Positions 54,901-63,970 are shown, numbered from the stretch's first letter. The stretch: 64,000 nucleotides of DNA from Sphingomonas sp. SORGH_AS_0950 (GCF_030818415.1 NZ_JAUTAE010000001.1:1490501-1554500); one strand, 5' to 3'. The notes: a model not told the origin generated them from the letters alone. Translations and numbers: made by a program.

Positions 54901-56201
54901 TTCAGCCCCGCGATCCGCTTCGCCCGCGCCTTGACCGGCACCAGGATGCGGTCGGCATTCACCTTGGCCAGCCCCTCGGCATAGAGGTTCTGGACCGAGG
55001 TTTCGCCGAAACCGAGCGCCGCCGCGCGGACCTTGTAATCCACCGTCGGCGTCGCGAACGCGCCGTTCAGCACCACGCGCGCCAGCACGTCGCGCCCCGT
55101 CAGGTTGGGTGCGATGGCTCCCGGCGTCAGCAGCTTGGCGTCGACCGCAAAATTGCCGAACTGGCTGTTCGCCAGATCAATCAGACCGCCCGCATCGACC
55201 AGCAGCGCCGAGGAGCGCAGCTTCATCCGCGTGTCGGCGCGGCGTTCGTTCAGCGTAGTGTCGATCGCGACCTGGAGCGCGGGCGCGGTCAGCCGTTCGA
55301 CCGGCCCTTCCAGATACAGGCCGGGCCGCGTCACACCGCGCACCTCGATATGCCCGTCGCGCGCGGTGGCGTTCAGATTGGCCAGCTCGCCGCCGCCCAA
55401 CGTCGCGATGGCGCGGCCCTGCCATGCCTTCCAGCCGCCACGCCCGTCGACCGACAGCGTCAGCGGCGCCTTCAGCCCCGCCATCGACGCGACCACGCCG
55501 CCGGTCGGCGCGGTCAGCTTGACGTCGACCGCCAGCCGGTCGGCATCGGGCACCGCGTCGAGCACCAGCCGCAACCGGTCGCCGCCCGCGATGCCGGGTC
55601 CGCGCAGCGCATCGGCGCTGGCCGTCACCTGCGCGCGGCGGTCGGCGATATGCACCTTGCCGTCGATCGCCAGGATATGACGCTGCCCGGTCACCGGCGC
55701 ACCCAGGACGAAGCGCTTGATGGTCAGGCGGTTCACATCGATGTCGAGATCGGGGAGCAGCGGCGCATTGGGGTCGCTGGGCGTCGGCTTCAGCTCGGGC
55801 TTGCGCGCCAGCGTGACCAGATCGGCGCTCAGCGAGCGGACATCGACATGGTTGCGCGTATAGGCGAACGGACGCCAGTCGACCGCCAGCTTGGGGCTGG
55901 ACAAGAACACGCCCTTGGGATCGCTGACCCGCAGGTCGATCAGGTTCATCCGGCCGTAGAGCGACCCCTCGATCCGTCCGACGCGGATGTTCAGGCCCGA
56001 GGCGGTGGTATAGCCGCCCAGCTGGTCCGCGACGAAGCGGCGGCCGGGATCGGTGTTGATGCCCAGCAGGATCGCCCCGACCAGCAGGATCAGGCCCAGG
56101 ATCGTGAAGCCGATCCATTTCAGCACACGCTGCCAGAGCGGGCGGCGCACGACGACGGTTTCGGTCGCGGGCTCAGGCACCATGGTCTGTTCGTCCGCCA
56201 T
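51969..56201 (-). CDS. tamB: Translocation and assembly module TamB / AsmA-like phospholipid-transport protein
   Basis: The 1410-residue protein has an N-terminal membrane anchor (GFTILGLILLVGAILLG, near residues 31-47). A very long beta-rich body forms the hydrophobic groove. The C-terminal DUF490 domain ends in RTLSLLTQTGSFGGSAASLRYSRDF. TamB bridges inner and outer membrane, works with TamA on outer-membrane protein assembly and carries phospholipids. Its ATG overlaps the tamA stop as TGATG. Length and partner gene agree with the family. Confidence 0.93.
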   Translation of the reverse strand: MADEQTMVPEPATETVVVRRPLWQRVLKWIGFTILGLILLVGAILLGINTDPGRRFVADQLGGYTTASGLNIRVGRIEGSLYGRMNLIDLRVSDPKGVFLSSPKLAVDWRPFAYTRNHVDVRSLSADLVTLARKPELKPTPSDPNAPLLPDLDIDVNRLTIKRFVLGAPVTGQRHILAIDGKVHIADRRAQVTASADALRGPGIAGGDRLRLVLDAVPDADRLAVDVKLTAPTGGVVASMAGLKAPLTLSVDGRGGWKAWQGRAIATLGGGELANLNATARDGHIEVRGVTRPGLYLEGPVERLTAPALQVAIDTTLNERRADTRMKLRSSALLVDAGGLIDLANSQFGNFAVDAKLLTPGAIAPNLTGRDVLARVVLNGAFATPTVDYKVRAAALGFGETSVQNLYAEGLAKVNADRILVPVKARAKRIAGLNAAVGGLTNNVAIEGDFAIAMPNILSDNLRIRSDNIDATAVVVANLSTGRYTGALKGRVNNYRVESIGIINLTTDANLVATPGGFGMKGRVVARTSQIFNEGARNFLGGNAVVRADVEYSPQGIVTFSRLRLAAPQFRVTRGSGRYNPANGALAVEADAYSNQYGPLTARVTGSQTNPVIVLRAARPGVGVGLANLQARIVGRNGAYAVNASGDTNYGPFTANVLVSTGRQLAIDIRSLVFAGINATGRVVQTAAGPFAGALQFAGQGINGRVQLADQGGNQRADIAARAYNARVPGMVDFTIGRAIVNASIVMLPKAPQIVADAQLADTRYGEVVIQSARAKVNYTGGRGTAQAVLTGSSSIPFNVALNARLAPNDYLVAAKGQANGIGFRTTNPARIRQEQGAWRLAPTRINFDQGSVLMAGSYGKGLNVQTRLDKLQLSILDAFIPNLGISGQASGALDFTQAQGSSFPAAEARLTINNFRRTGLSAVSEAVDIVFAGRLVSDGGEARALIRRGQMVVGRMVANLRPLPPGNGGWVNRLMQAPLSGGLRYNGPSSVLFSFAALPNQQLSGPIAIAADFGGRVSAPQLNGLIRADNLTYDNEAYGTRLNNMQLAGRFNNDRLEITRMQAKAGEGSIQAQGTIGLAADSGYPIDIRARLNNARLADSDALAATTSGTIRLTHGRDGGLIQGDLTVPNARYQIIRQGQAEVPELTGVRRRSEIRTPRPTDRPAPTPPPGLFRLDLRVHADNQLFVSGMGLESEWEMDLRIGGTSAAPTINGGLDLVRGTYSFAGKRFEVNRGTIRFRGGALTDPDINIQATTTTDGITAVINVTGTGQRPQISFTSTPTLPQDEVLSRLLFGTHPENLSATEAIQLAAALNSLRGSGGGGLNPLGKLRSAVGFDRLRVLGADEATGRGTSLAAGKYLTDNIYVEIVTDARGFTATQLQIALTRTLSLLTQTGSFGGSAASLRYSRDF

Positions 56202-58447
56202 CAGAAGGCCTGTCCGATCGAGATATACAGCGCGACCTTGCCGTCGCCCGGACGCGGGTTCAGCGGGGTCGCGACATCGACGCGCAACGGCCCGAAATTG
56301 GTGTAGAAGCGCCCGCCTATGCCCGCGCCGAAGCGCAGGTCCTTGCCCGTCGGCAAGGTGCTTTCATAGCTGTTGCCCGCATCGACGAACGGCACGATGC
56401 CGAAATTGCCGAAGCGGTAGCGCGCCTCCAGCGAGAATTCGTTCAGGCTGCGCCCGCCGACCGGATTGCCCTGCGGATCGAACGGCCCGAGCCGCTGGAA
56501 GCCATAGCCGCGCACCGAGCCGCCGCCGCCGCCATAATAGCGCCGCGACGGGGCCAGATCGTCGCGCTCGATCCCGAAGATCGCGCCCGCCCGCGCCCGT
56601 CCCGCCAGCACCAGGCTGTCGTTGAAGGGATAGTAGAAGGTCCCCTCGACCATCGTCCGGACATAGGGCCGCACCGCGCCGCGCACCGAGGTTTCGGGGC
56701 TGAGGTTCAGTTTCAGGCGATAGCCGCGCGTCGGGTTGAGCAGGTCGTTGGACTGGTCGAACACCGCCTGCGCCGGGATGGCCGCGATGCCATAGGTCGC
56801 GCGCCGCCGCTCGCCGCGGGCGAAGTCATAGACGCTTTCGTTGGTGCCGGTCAGCTCGCCGCCATAGGCATAGGTGAATTTCTTCTGCCAGATCGGCGTC
56901 GAGTCATGGCTCCAGCGGAACGCCACCGTGCCGATGAACGCGTCGAAGGCGTCGTAATTCTGGTGGCTGGCCGAGCCGATGACCTGGAAGGTCCGGTCGC
57001 GCCGCCCGGCATTGGAACGGCGGAAGGTGCCGCTCAGCCCCTGTTCCTGCGTGCCCGCGATGACCGAGGCGATGATCGCCCCCTCGGGCTTGAAGGCGTT
57101 GCGGTTGGTGAAGCTGCCCTGCAACCGGACGCCCTGCCCGGTCGAATAGCCGCCCTCGCCCGACAGGGTGCGCGCGGGCCCCTTGGTCTGGGTGACCTGC
57201 AGGTCGATCTGCTCGGTCCCGTCGGGGTTCATCCGCCCGGTCCGCTTGGGCTCCACCGCGATACCGTTGAACAGGCCCGTCGCGACCAGCGCGTTGCGCA
57301 GATCGTCGGTCAGCCGCGAGTCATAGAGCTGGCCTTCGTCGAAGCGCGGGAAGACGTTCAGATGGTCGAGATCGAACACCCGGTCGCCGACCGTGGTCAG
57401 CTTGCCGAACGCGGATCGCGGCCCCGTATCGACCGGCAGCGTATAGGCGCCCACCGGCTCGGGCCCCTGATCCTCCAGCAATATGTCGCGGTCGCCGACC
57501 TTGACGAAGGGATAGCCGCGCTGCGGCAGGACCAGGCTGACATTGGCCTCCGCGCCCTGGATCCGGGCCGCCTCGATCGGCTCGCCGACCTTGAGCGGCA
57601 GGTTGGATCGGATCAGGTCGGGCGGGACCGTGGGATCGGCCTTCACCGTGATCGACGACAGGCGATAGAGCCGCCCCGGCGTCGCGGTCAGCACGACCTT
57701 CAACCGGCCCGCCTGCGCCTCTCCCTCGGCATCGCCCGCCGCTTCGCGTTGCAGCGTCGAGACGGCGGTCGCGTCATAATAGCCGAGCGACTTCATCAGC
57801 CGGATCGCCAGCTGTTCGTCCTCGCGCGCGCGGGCGGCGACCTGGGTCGCGTTCGCCGCCTTGCCCTTGCCTTCGCGCAGCGCCGACAGCCCCCGGAACT
57901 CGTCCTCCAGCTTCAGCTCGGCCAGCCCGCGCACGTCCATGTCGTACCGGATTTCGGGGGAGTGCGTCCCCTTGATGTCGGCGGCGGTCTGGAGCGGGGT
58001 GGAGTCGAAGCCGGTCAGCGGGGTCAGCGGTTGCGCCAGCTGCGGATCCTCGGGCGCGATCGGGCCGATGGTGTCGCCGGTGGCCAGCGGTTGCGCCGTC
58101 TGCGCAGCAGGCAGCGGCGGCGCGCTCTGCGGCACGGGGATCGCCTCGACCTTGGGCTGGCCCTTGGTCATCGAGGACATGGATTCCAGCGGTGCGTTGA
58201 TGTCGCCGCTCAAGGGGGGCAGCGCGGCGTTGAACTCGGCATCGGGGACGATCGGGGCATTGCCCTGCGGATCGCCGGCGGTCGCATTGTCGCCACCCTG
58301 GCGCTGTGCGTCGGACAGGCTGGGGCCCTGGGCGGGCGCGGTGCCGGGCTTGGACAATTGCGCCTGGGCGGGAAGGGAAAGCGGTGGAGCGATCAGCGCG
58401 AACGCAAGCCAGGTATGTCTGCCGATCCGTCCCGCCACGCCGTTCAA
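56201..58447 (-). CDS. tamA: Outer-membrane assembly protein TamA (Omp85 family)
   Basis: The 748-residue protein has a signal peptide (ending near PAQAQL). A Pro/Gln-rich stretch of about 130 residues follows. POTRA domains span about 170-400, including RLYRLSSITV and RLTDDLRNALVATGLFNGIAV. A 16-strand Omp85 barrel follows and has the VRGYGFQRLGP motif and a C-terminal aromatic tail. It is longer than E. coli TamA because of the unstructured N-terminal stretch. The start is TTG; a GTG nine bases later is an alternative. It pairs with tamB. Confidence 0.92.
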   Translation of the reverse strand: MNGVAGRIGRHTWLAFALIAPPLSLPAQAQLSKPGTAPAQGPSLSDAQRQGGDNATAGDPQGNAPIVPDAEFNAALPPLSGDINAPLESMSSMTKGQPKVEAIPVPQSAPPLPAAQTAQPLATGDTIGPIAPEDPQLAQPLTPLTGFDSTPLQTAADIKGTHSPEIRYDMDVRGLAELKLEDEFRGLSALREGKGKAANATQVAARAREDEQLAIRLMKSLGYYDATAVSTLQREAAGDAEGEAQAGRLKVVLTATPGRLYRLSSITVKADPTVPPDLIRSNLPLKVGEPIEAARIQGAEANVSLVLPQRGYPFVKVGDRDILLEDQGPEPVGAYTLPVDTGPRSAFGKLTTVGDRVFDLDHLNVFPRFDEGQLYDSRLTDDLRNALVATGLFNGIAVEPKRTGRMNPDGTEQIDLQVTQTKGPARTLSGEGGYSTGQGVRLQGSFTNRNAFKPEGAIIASVIAGTQEQGLSGTFRRSNAGRRDRTFQVIGSASHQNYDAFDAFIGTVAFRWSHDSTPIWQKKFTYAYGGELTGTNESVYDFARGERRRATYGIAAIPAQAVFDQSNDLLNPTRGYRLKLNLSPETSVRGAVRPYVRTMVEGTFYYPFNDSLVLAGRARAGAIFGIERDDLAPSRRYYGGGGGSVRGYGFQRLGPFDPQGNPVGGRSLNEFSLEARYRFGNFGIVPFVDAGNSYESTLPTGKDLRFGAGIGGRFYTNFGPLRVDVATPLNPRPGDGKVALYISIGQAF

Positions 58448-58546
58448 AGCCCCTTTATCCGACAGGGCCTTCCGTCATTCGGATCGATCCCCCACTATCC
58501 CGTCAACGCCGGAAGGTCAGTTGGAGTTCCCCCTACAGTTCACTTC

Positions 58547-58969
58547 TCACCGCGCGGCGGGCGCACATCCCACCAGCCCGCCGACCGGCACCGCGATCTC
58601 ATCCTGTCCGTCGCGCCCGATCCGCAGCGTCGCGTCGGAGACGATCGCCCCGTCCTGAAGCGTTTCGCGCTGCGCGATGGTCATCGAAAGGGTGGCGCTC
58701 CATCCGCCCCCGGCAAAGCGGGTGCTGTCGGCGAACCCCAGCGCACCCGCCCCGCTTCCCTCGGCGGCGGGCAGGTCGCGGATCGCCCCATCGACCAGGA
58801 TGCGCAGCCGGGCGGGCTCCGCCATGGCGACCAGCCGCTGATCCTGCACCGTCCACAGATAGGCGGCGCATCCGCGCTCGGGCAGTTGCTGGCGCGGCAG
58901 GGTGCCGAGCACCGGCGGGGCGGCAGGCGGCGCTTGGATCAGCGCCAGGGCGAGGAGCGGCGACATCAT
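58547..58969 (-). CDS. Hypothetical exported protein
   Basis: The 140-residue product begins with a short hydrophobic stretch (MMSPLLALALIQAPP) that could be a weak signal peptide. The rest is a beta-rich domain with one Cys near residue 34 and another near the end (GGLVGC). I do not recognise a family. It overlaps the prepilin peptidase stop as ATGA, so it is probably co-translated. Confidence 0.6.
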   Translation of the reverse strand: MMSPLLALALIQAPPAAPPVLGTLPRQQLPERGCAAYLWTVQDQRLVAMAEPARLRILVDGAIRDLPAAEGSGAGALGFADSTRFAGGGWSATLSMTIAQRETLQDGAIVSDATLRIGRDGQDEIAVPVGGLVGCAPAAR

Positions 58970-59727
58970 GGCGCCGATGCTATCATCAACAGCCAGCTCG
59001 GGTAAGCGGCGATGGCCAGCAACAGCCCCAGCGGCACCATATCGTCCCCGGCGATCCGCTTGCCCGACAGGCGGCGAAACGCGACATGGCCCAGCCCGAT
59101 CACGCACGCCGCCAGCAGCACGGCGGGCAGCATCCGCCAGCCCAGCCACAGCCCGATCGCACCCATCAGCTTGGGGTCGCCGCCCCCCATCCCCTCACGC
59201 CCCCGCCAGCGGCGATACGAGGCGGCGATGGCCCAGAGCGTCCCGAACCCCGCCAGCCCGCCGACGATCCGGTCCCCCAGCGACGGCGCAAAGCCCAACG
59301 CCCCGGTCAGCAGCCCCGCCCCCGCCAGCCAGGCGGTCAACCGATCGGGCAGCCACAGCGCCATCGCGTCCAGCGCGCCCAGCGCCAGCAGCGACCAGCC
59401 GAACAGCGCGCCGGTCCAGCCATCCGGCCCGGCGACCCACCCCGCCGCCGCACCGATCAGCGCGGCCAGCAATTCGATCCGGAAATGGACCGGATCGATC
59501 CGCGTCCCACACCGGGCGCAGCGTCCGCGCAGTGCCAGCGCGCTCAGGATCGGCACCAGTTCCCAAGGACGCAGCGACGCGCCGCACCCGTCACAGGCCG
59601 ATCGCCCGCGCAGCACCGACCGGTCGTCCAGCCAGCGCAGCACCAGCGCCGCAACGAACGACCCGGCGATCGCCCCCGCCAGCCCATAGATACCGGCCCA
59701 AAGCCCCGATGCCGCCCCGAACGTCAT
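58966..59727 (-). CDS. Prepilin peptidase (A24 family, PilD-like)
   Basis: The 253-residue polytopic membrane protein has the two CxxC pairs of full-length prepilin peptidases in CDGCGASLRPWELVPIL and CARCG, near residues 44-73. The first catalytic Asp is in LDAMALWLPD. The second is in the GGGDPKLMGAIG (GxGD) motif. It cleaves and methylates type IV prepilins or pseudopilins. No pilus genes are adjacent; it may serve a distant system. It is coupled to the downstream hypothetical gene and divergent from the thiolase. Confidence 0.92.
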   Translation of the reverse strand: MTFGAASGLWAGIYGLAGAIAGSFVAALVLRWLDDRSVLRGRSACDGCGASLRPWELVPILSALALRGRCARCGTRIDPVHFRIELLAALIGAAAGWVAGPDGWTGALFGWSLLALGALDAMALWLPDRLTAWLAGAGLLTGALGFAPSLGDRIVGGLAGFGTLWAIAASYRRWRGREGMGGGDPKLMGAIGLWLGWRMLPAVLLAACVIGLGHVAFRRLSGKRIAGDDMVPLGLLLAIAAYPSWLLMIASAP

Positions 59728-59817
59728 ACGCCCGCCCCTAACCGCCCGCCCCTTTGCACGCCACGGGCAAAAGGCGTAAGGCCGCAGCAAAACACAGATC
59801 ACGGAGAGCATGCCGCC

Positions 59818-60999
59818 ATGACGGATCCCATCGTCATCCTGTCCTATGCCCGCACCCCCATGGGGTCGTTCCAGGGCAGCCTGTCGGGCCTGTCCGCGAC
59901 GCAACTGGGCGCCGCCGCCGTCAAGGGCGCGGTCGAGCGTGCCGGCGTCGATCCCTCGGCGATCGAGCGCATCCATATGGGCTGCGTCCTTCCCGCCGGG
60001 CTCGGCCAGGCGCCCGCGCGGCAGGCGGCGATCTTCGCGGGACTGGGCGAGCAGGTCGAGGCGACGACGGTCAACAAGATGTGCGGATCGGGGATGCAGG
60101 CCGCGATCATGGCGGCCGAGGCGCTGGCGGCGGGCTCGACCGATCTGATCGTCGCGGGCGGCATGGAGAGCATGACGAACGCCCCCTATCTCAGCCACAA
60201 GCATCGCGGCGGCGCGCGGATCGGGCATGACACGCTCTACGACCATATGTTCCTCGACGGGCTGGAGGACGCCTATGAGCGCGGGCGGCTGATGGGGCAT
60301 TTCGCCGAGGAGGCCGCACAGGATTATCAGTTCACGCGGGCGGCGCAGGATGATTTCGCCATCGCCTCGCTGGAACGCGCCAAGGCGGCGCAGGCTTCGG
60401 GCGCGTTCGACCGCGAGATCGTGCCGGTCACGGTCAAGACCCGCAAGGGCGAGGAACAGGTCGCGCGCGATGAACAGCCCGCCAAGGGCGATGCCGCCAA
60501 GATCCCGACGCTCAAGCCCGCTTTCTCCAAGGACGGGACGATCACGGCGGCCAATGCCTCGTCCATCTCGGACGGTGCGGCGGCGCTGGTCATGACGCGG
60601 GCGAGCGTCGCGGAGCGGCTCGGCCTGACCCCGATCGCGCGGGTCGTGGCGCAGGCCGCCCATGCCCATGCCCCCGCCCGCTTCACCACCGCGCCGGTCT
60701 TTGCGATGCGCAAGGCGCTGGAACGCGCGGGCTGGTCGACCGGCGATGCCGATCTCTACGAGGTCAACGAGGCCTTTGCCGCCGTCGCGATGATCGCGAT
60801 GCACGACATGGGATTGTCGCACGACCGGCTGAACGTCCATGGCGGCGCCTGTGCGCTGGGCCATCCGATCGGCGCCAGCGGCGCGCGGGTGCTGGCGACG
60901 CTGCTCTCGGCGCTGGAAACCCAGGGTGCGCGGCGAGGTGTCGCGTCATTGTGCATCGGTGGTGGCGAGGCGACCGCGATGGCGGTGGAATTGATGTAG
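59818..60999 (+). CDS. Acetyl-CoA C-acetyltransferase (thiolase)
   Basis: The 393-residue thiolase has the acylated Cys near residue 89 (VNKMCGSGMQA), a VAGGMESMTNAPY motif, the His in HGGACALGHPIGASGAR near 345, and the second Cys in SLCIGGGEATAMA at the end. It forms acetoacetyl-CoA from two acetyl-CoA, or the reverse. No phaB or hydroxyacyl-CoA dehydrogenase lies near, so degradation or biosynthesis cannot be told. GGAGA precedes the ATG. Confidence 0.95.
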   Translation: MTDPIVILSYARTPMGSFQGSLSGLSATQLGAAAVKGAVERAGVDPSAIERIHMGCVLPAGLGQAPARQAAIFAGLGEQVEATTVNKMCGSGMQAAIMAAEALAAGSTDLIVAGGMESMTNAPYLSHKHRGGARIGHDTLYDHMFLDGLEDAYERGRLMGHFAEEAAQDYQFTRAAQDDFAIASLERAKAAQASGAFDREIVPVTVKTRKGEEQVARDEQPAKGDAAKIPTLKPAFSKDGTITAANASSISDGAAALVMTRASVAERLGLTPIARVVAQAAHAHAPARFTTAPVFAMRKALERAGWSTGDADLYEVNEAFAAVAMIAMHDMGLSHDRLNVHGGACALGHPIGASGARVLATLLSALETQGARRGVASLCIGGGEATAMAVELM

Positions 61000-61046
61000 G
61001 GCTGCTTTCGCCTCGCTGTCGCGGGCGGAAGAGAAGAAGGGCAGGA

Positions 61047-61248
61047 GTCTCACCGAGACCATCGCCCGCGGCCTGCCCTCCCCCATCCCCTCCCGCTTGC
61101 GGGAGGGGCGTGCCTGGCAGCGAGCGAGCGAATCCTTCACAGCGTCCCGAAAACGGCACGCGGCGATCGGGGTCCAGCGCCATCCCCAAGCCTCTCCCCT
61201 CCCGCAAGCGGGAGGGGATGGGGGAGGGCAAGGTGTCTCGCAGAGACC
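61047..61248. repeat. Intergenic hairpin repeat, family R1 (copy e)
   Basis: This is a full element: GTCTCACCGAGAC, a CCCCTCCCGCTTGCGGGAGG palindrome, a core of about 90 bp, CCCCTCCCGCAAGCGGGAGG, and a terminal GTCTCGCAGAGAC. It fills the gap between the convergent thiolase and SH3 genes. Confidence 0.85.
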
Positions 61249-61252
61249 GCCC

Positions 61253-61753
61253 CTAAGGAACGACCTCCCCCGGCTCGACGCCCCAGATCGACCCGACCGG
61301 CACGAACCCCGCCTGCCCCTTCACATCCAGCCGACACCAGCCGCCATTGCATTCGCTGATCCGCCCGACCACGCCCGGCGCGGCGCGCCACAGCGTCTTG
61401 GCGGTCTCATTGGGGGCCGATCGCATCGGCAGCGGTTCGGTACCGCGCACGATCGCGGTGCGGGTGTTGCGCAGCAGGACCGCCAGCATCCACCCCTCGG
61501 TGCCGTCGGGGTCCTGCACCTTGCGCCATTCCTTGAACGCGGCGACGACCTTCACCGGCAAATCGGGGCGGCGATAGGTCCAGCTGGCGGGATAGGCGCG
61601 CGCCGGGCCGGTCCGCATCCGCGCCAGCGACGCGCCGATCGAGCCATAATAGGGCATGGCGCGCTTTTCGGGCGCGGCGATCGCCGGGGCGATCGGTCCG
61701 GCGGACAGGAACACCGCCATCAAAGCCAGTCCGAACATGGACCTGCGCATCAT
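61253..61753 (-). CDS. SH3-domain exported protein
   Basis: The 166-residue exported protein has a signal peptide (ending near APAIAAPEK). Two bacterial SH3-like segments follow: ASLARMRTGPARAYPASWTY with LPVKVVAAFKEWRKV, then the KGQAGFVPVGSIWGV end. This is the SH3_4 (DUF1058) type found in envelope proteins; it may bind peptidoglycan. It starts with ATGATG and is divergent from the 2-hydroxyacid dehydrogenase. Confidence 0.85.
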   Translation of the reverse strand: MMRRSMFGLALMAVFLSAGPIAPAIAAPEKRAMPYYGSIGASLARMRTGPARAYPASWTYRRPDLPVKVVAAFKEWRKVQDPDGTEGWMLAVLLRNTRTAIVRGTEPLPMRSAPNETAKTLWRAAPGVVGRISECNGGWCRLDVKGQAGFVPVGSIWGVEPGEVVP

Positions 61754-61892
61754 AATTCCTTCAATTCGCCCCCGCCCCCGACTCTACGCCGAGGCGGGGG
61801 GGCGCTTCAACCTTGTTCGCACGGGTGGCGAGGGACGGCTGGCATGGCATCGCCGGTTGACGGACCGGCGGGCTTGGCCCAATCCCTTGGCC

Positions 61893-62891
61893 ATGGTCGA
61901 TCCGCGCCGCTGCCTGAACCCCAGGGTGGTCGTCACCCGCGAACTGCCCGATCCGATCATGGACCGGATGGCCGCGCTGTTCGACACGCGCCTCAACCGC
62001 AGCGACGAGAAGTGGGACCGCGCGAAACTGACCGAGGCAGTGGCGGATTGCGACGTGCTGGTCCCGACCGTCACCGACGCGATCGATGCCGATCTGATCG
62101 CGCGCGCCGGGCCCCGATTGAAGCTGATCGCCAATTTCGGCGCGGGCGTGAACCATATCGACCTGAAGGCTGCCCGCACGCGCGGCATCATCGTCACCAA
62201 CACGCCGGGGGTCTTGACCGAGGATACGGCCGACATGACGATGGCGCTGATCCTGTCGGTGCCGCGTCGCCTGCCCGAAGGGGAAAAGCTGGTCCGCTCG
62301 GGCGCGTGGAAGGGCTGGAGCCCCGGCGGGATGCTGGGCCACCGGATCGGCGGCAAGGCGCTGGGCATCGTCGGCATGGGCCGGATCGGACAGGCGGTCG
62401 CGCGACGCGCGCGGGCCTTCGGCCTGTCGATCCACTATCACAACCGCCGCCGCCTGCCCGCCAGCATCGAGGCGGAGCTGGGCGCGAGCTGGTATGGCGA
62501 CCTCGACACGATGCTGGGCGCGGTCGACATCGTGTCGATCCATACGCCGCTCAACGCCGACAGCCACGACCTGATCGACCGCCGCCGGATCGGCCTGATG
62601 CGCAGCCATGTCTATCTCATCAACGCCAGCCGGGGCGGCATCGTCGACGAGGACGCGCTGGTCGACGCGCTGGAGGCCGGGCGGCTGGCGGGCGCGGGGC
62701 TGGACGTGTGGCGGCACGAGCCCGAGATCGACCCACGGCTGCTGGCATTGCCCAATGTCGTGCTGACCCCGCATATGGGCTCGGCGACGCTGGAGGGCCG
62801 CATGGCATCGGGCGAGCGGGTCATCGCCAATATCCGCAGCTGGGCCGACGGCCACCGCCCGCCGGATCAGGTGCTGGAGGGGTGGCTGTAG
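61893..62891 (+). CDS. D-2-hydroxyacid dehydrogenase (glyoxylate/hydroxypyruvate reductase-like)
   Basis: The 332-residue NAD(P)-dependent enzyme has the Rossmann motif ALGIVGMGRIGQAVARRA near residues 150-167. The catalytic Arg is in INASRGGIVDEDALVDAL, the Glu in VWRHEPEID, and the His in LTPHMGSATLEGR. It reduces glyoxylate, hydroxypyruvate or a similar 2-oxoacid. The ATG was chosen by family length; longer upstream reading crosses into the SH3 gene region. The ribosome site is weak. Confidence 0.9.
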   Translation: MVDPRRCLNPRVVVTRELPDPIMDRMAALFDTRLNRSDEKWDRAKLTEAVADCDVLVPTVTDAIDADLIARAGPRLKLIANFGAGVNHIDLKAARTRGIIVTNTPGVLTEDTADMTMALILSVPRRLPEGEKLVRSGAWKGWSPGGMLGHRIGGKALGIVGMGRIGQAVARRARAFGLSIHYHNRRRLPASIEAELGASWYGDLDTMLGAVDIVSIHTPLNADSHDLIDRRRIGLMRSHVYLINASRGGIVDEDALVDALEAGRLAGAGLDVWRHEPEIDPRLLALPNVVLTPHMGSATLEGRMASGERVIANIRSWADGHRPPDQVLEGWL

Positions 62892-62899
62892 GCCTGGGG

Positions 62900-63090
62900 C
62901 TGATCCACCCTCTTCCCTGGACAGGGAGGATAGCGGAGCCTGCCAGCGCAGCTTGGGTGAGGGGTCGAGCGAGCCTTCGGCTCGCGCGCTGCGCGCTCAC
63001 CCCTCACCCAGCTCCGACTAAGCCTTTGCTACGCAAAGACCAAGTCTGCGCAACCCTCTCCCCTCTGCGAGGGGCGAGGGAAGGATAGGC
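62900..63090. repeat. MITE-like structured repeat, family R3 (copy C, shortened)
   Basis: This copy shares orientation with copy B but has lost parts of the left stem and the terminal repeats. It keeps the GGGTGAGGGG/CCCCTCACCC central stem, AAGACCAAGTCTGCGCAACC and CTCCCCTCTGCGAGGGGCG. From its end to the next gene (about 200 bp) I see no gene. Confidence 0.8.
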
Positions 63091-63290
63091 ATGACGGAAT
63101 ATCGGGCCGATCTGTTCGATTCCGGCAGCCCCCACGGAATCGATTGCTCCGATGCGGGTCATGTCCCTTCACCCGTACCCATTCGGACCGGCGGCGCCAG
63201 CCTCTTGCCATCCATGTCAAAATGTTGCGGCGCGGAACCGTCATCGGGCCGCCGCATTCCCCTCCTGTCATCACAACAGGAGCTACCCCC

Positions 63291-63482
63291 ATGAAAAAGC
63301 TGGCTATTGGCCTGACCCTTGCCGCGACCGCCTTCTCCATGTCGGCCTGTTCGACGCTGAAGGGGGCCGCGATCGGCGGTGCCGGGGGCGCAGGGGTCGC
63401 GGCGGCGACCGGGGGTAGCGTGGAAAAGGGCGCGGCCGTTGGCGGCACGGCGGGCGCGGTGGTCGGCACCGTCGCCGACTGA
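63291..63482 (+). CDS. Small glycine-zipper lipoprotein (OsmB-like)
   Basis: The 63-residue protein has a lipoprotein signal with lipobox MSAC (Cys20), then a glycine-zipper helix (GAAIGGAGGAGVAAATGG and GAAVGGTAGAVVGTVAD). Such small lipoproteins are often osmotically or envelope-stress induced. AGGAG lies 10 bases before the ATG. It converges on the nucleotidyltransferase-like gene with a 2-base gap. Confidence 0.85.
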   Translation: MKKLAIGLTLAATAFSMSACSTLKGAAIGGAGGAGVAAATGGSVEKGAAVGGTAGAVVGTVAD

Positions 63483-63484
63483 TC

Positions 63485-63970
63485 CTATCGGGCGGGAGAG
63501 GCCGGGCTCGGCCGGGCTCCCGCCCGCTCCAGCGCCGCGATGCGCGGGGCGTCCTTGGACCGCCCGAAGAGATGGAATAGCGACAGAAGTTCGTCTCGGT
63601 CGGGGATGAACAGCATGGCATCGTCAACCGGGACCCGATGCCGGGAAAGCGGCTCCACCCGCCGCCAACGCCCCCCGGCCTTGACCTGAAATCCCGCCAT
63701 CACCTCGACCGGAACGGGCCAAGCCTTCGATTGTGCAAAGACGGTCGAGCGAAACAGCGGATCGGGCGGCAGGGTCAGCGGCGTGATGCCCAGCCGCTCC
63801 AGCACCGCCTCGGCCAGCGACACATCGATCAGCAGATCGATATCGTTCACCCGCCCGGCTTCGACCCCGTGCAGCAGGACCGCCGCGCTGCCGATGATCC
63901 ACCAGCCTTCGGGAAACACCGCCATCGCCCGCGCGACACCCTGCAATGTCGCGCGAAGCTCCGGCGTCAT
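63485..63970 (-). CDS. Nucleotidyltransferase-fold protein
   Basis: The 161-residue protein has a minimal nucleotidyltransferase core: WWIIGSAAVLLHG near residues 23-35, then VNDIDLLID with the acidic pair near 43-45. The remaining part is helical. This resembles the sensor/antitoxin or MNT-type NTases, but no HEPN partner is visible before the window ends. The C-terminus is Pro/Ala/Arg-rich. The annotation is by fold only. Confidence 0.6.
   Translation of the reverse strand: MTPELRATLQGVARAMAVFPEGWWIIGSAAVLLHGVEAGRVNDIDLLIDVSLAEAVLERLGITPLTLPPDPLFRSTVFAQSKAWPVPVEVMAGFQVKAGGRWRRVEPLSRHRVPVDDAMLFIPDRDELLSLFHLFGRSKDAPRIAALERAGARPSPASPAR

Noticed and set aside
51927..56306. Very long open frame antisense to tamB
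   Set aside because: It is a by-product of high GC codon use; the opposite strand encodes a well-supported TamB with operon partner TamA, and the antisense protein has no domain-like pattern.
58306..60999. Long extended frame upstream of the thiolase
   Set aside because: The thiolase begins at 59818 by family alignment; the upstream part is antisense to the prepilin peptidase and reads as low-complexity Arg/Pro.
63091..63294. 67-codon plus-strand frame after the MITE copy C
   Set aside because: It has no ribosome site, overlaps the real lipoprotein start, and its composition is not protein-like.
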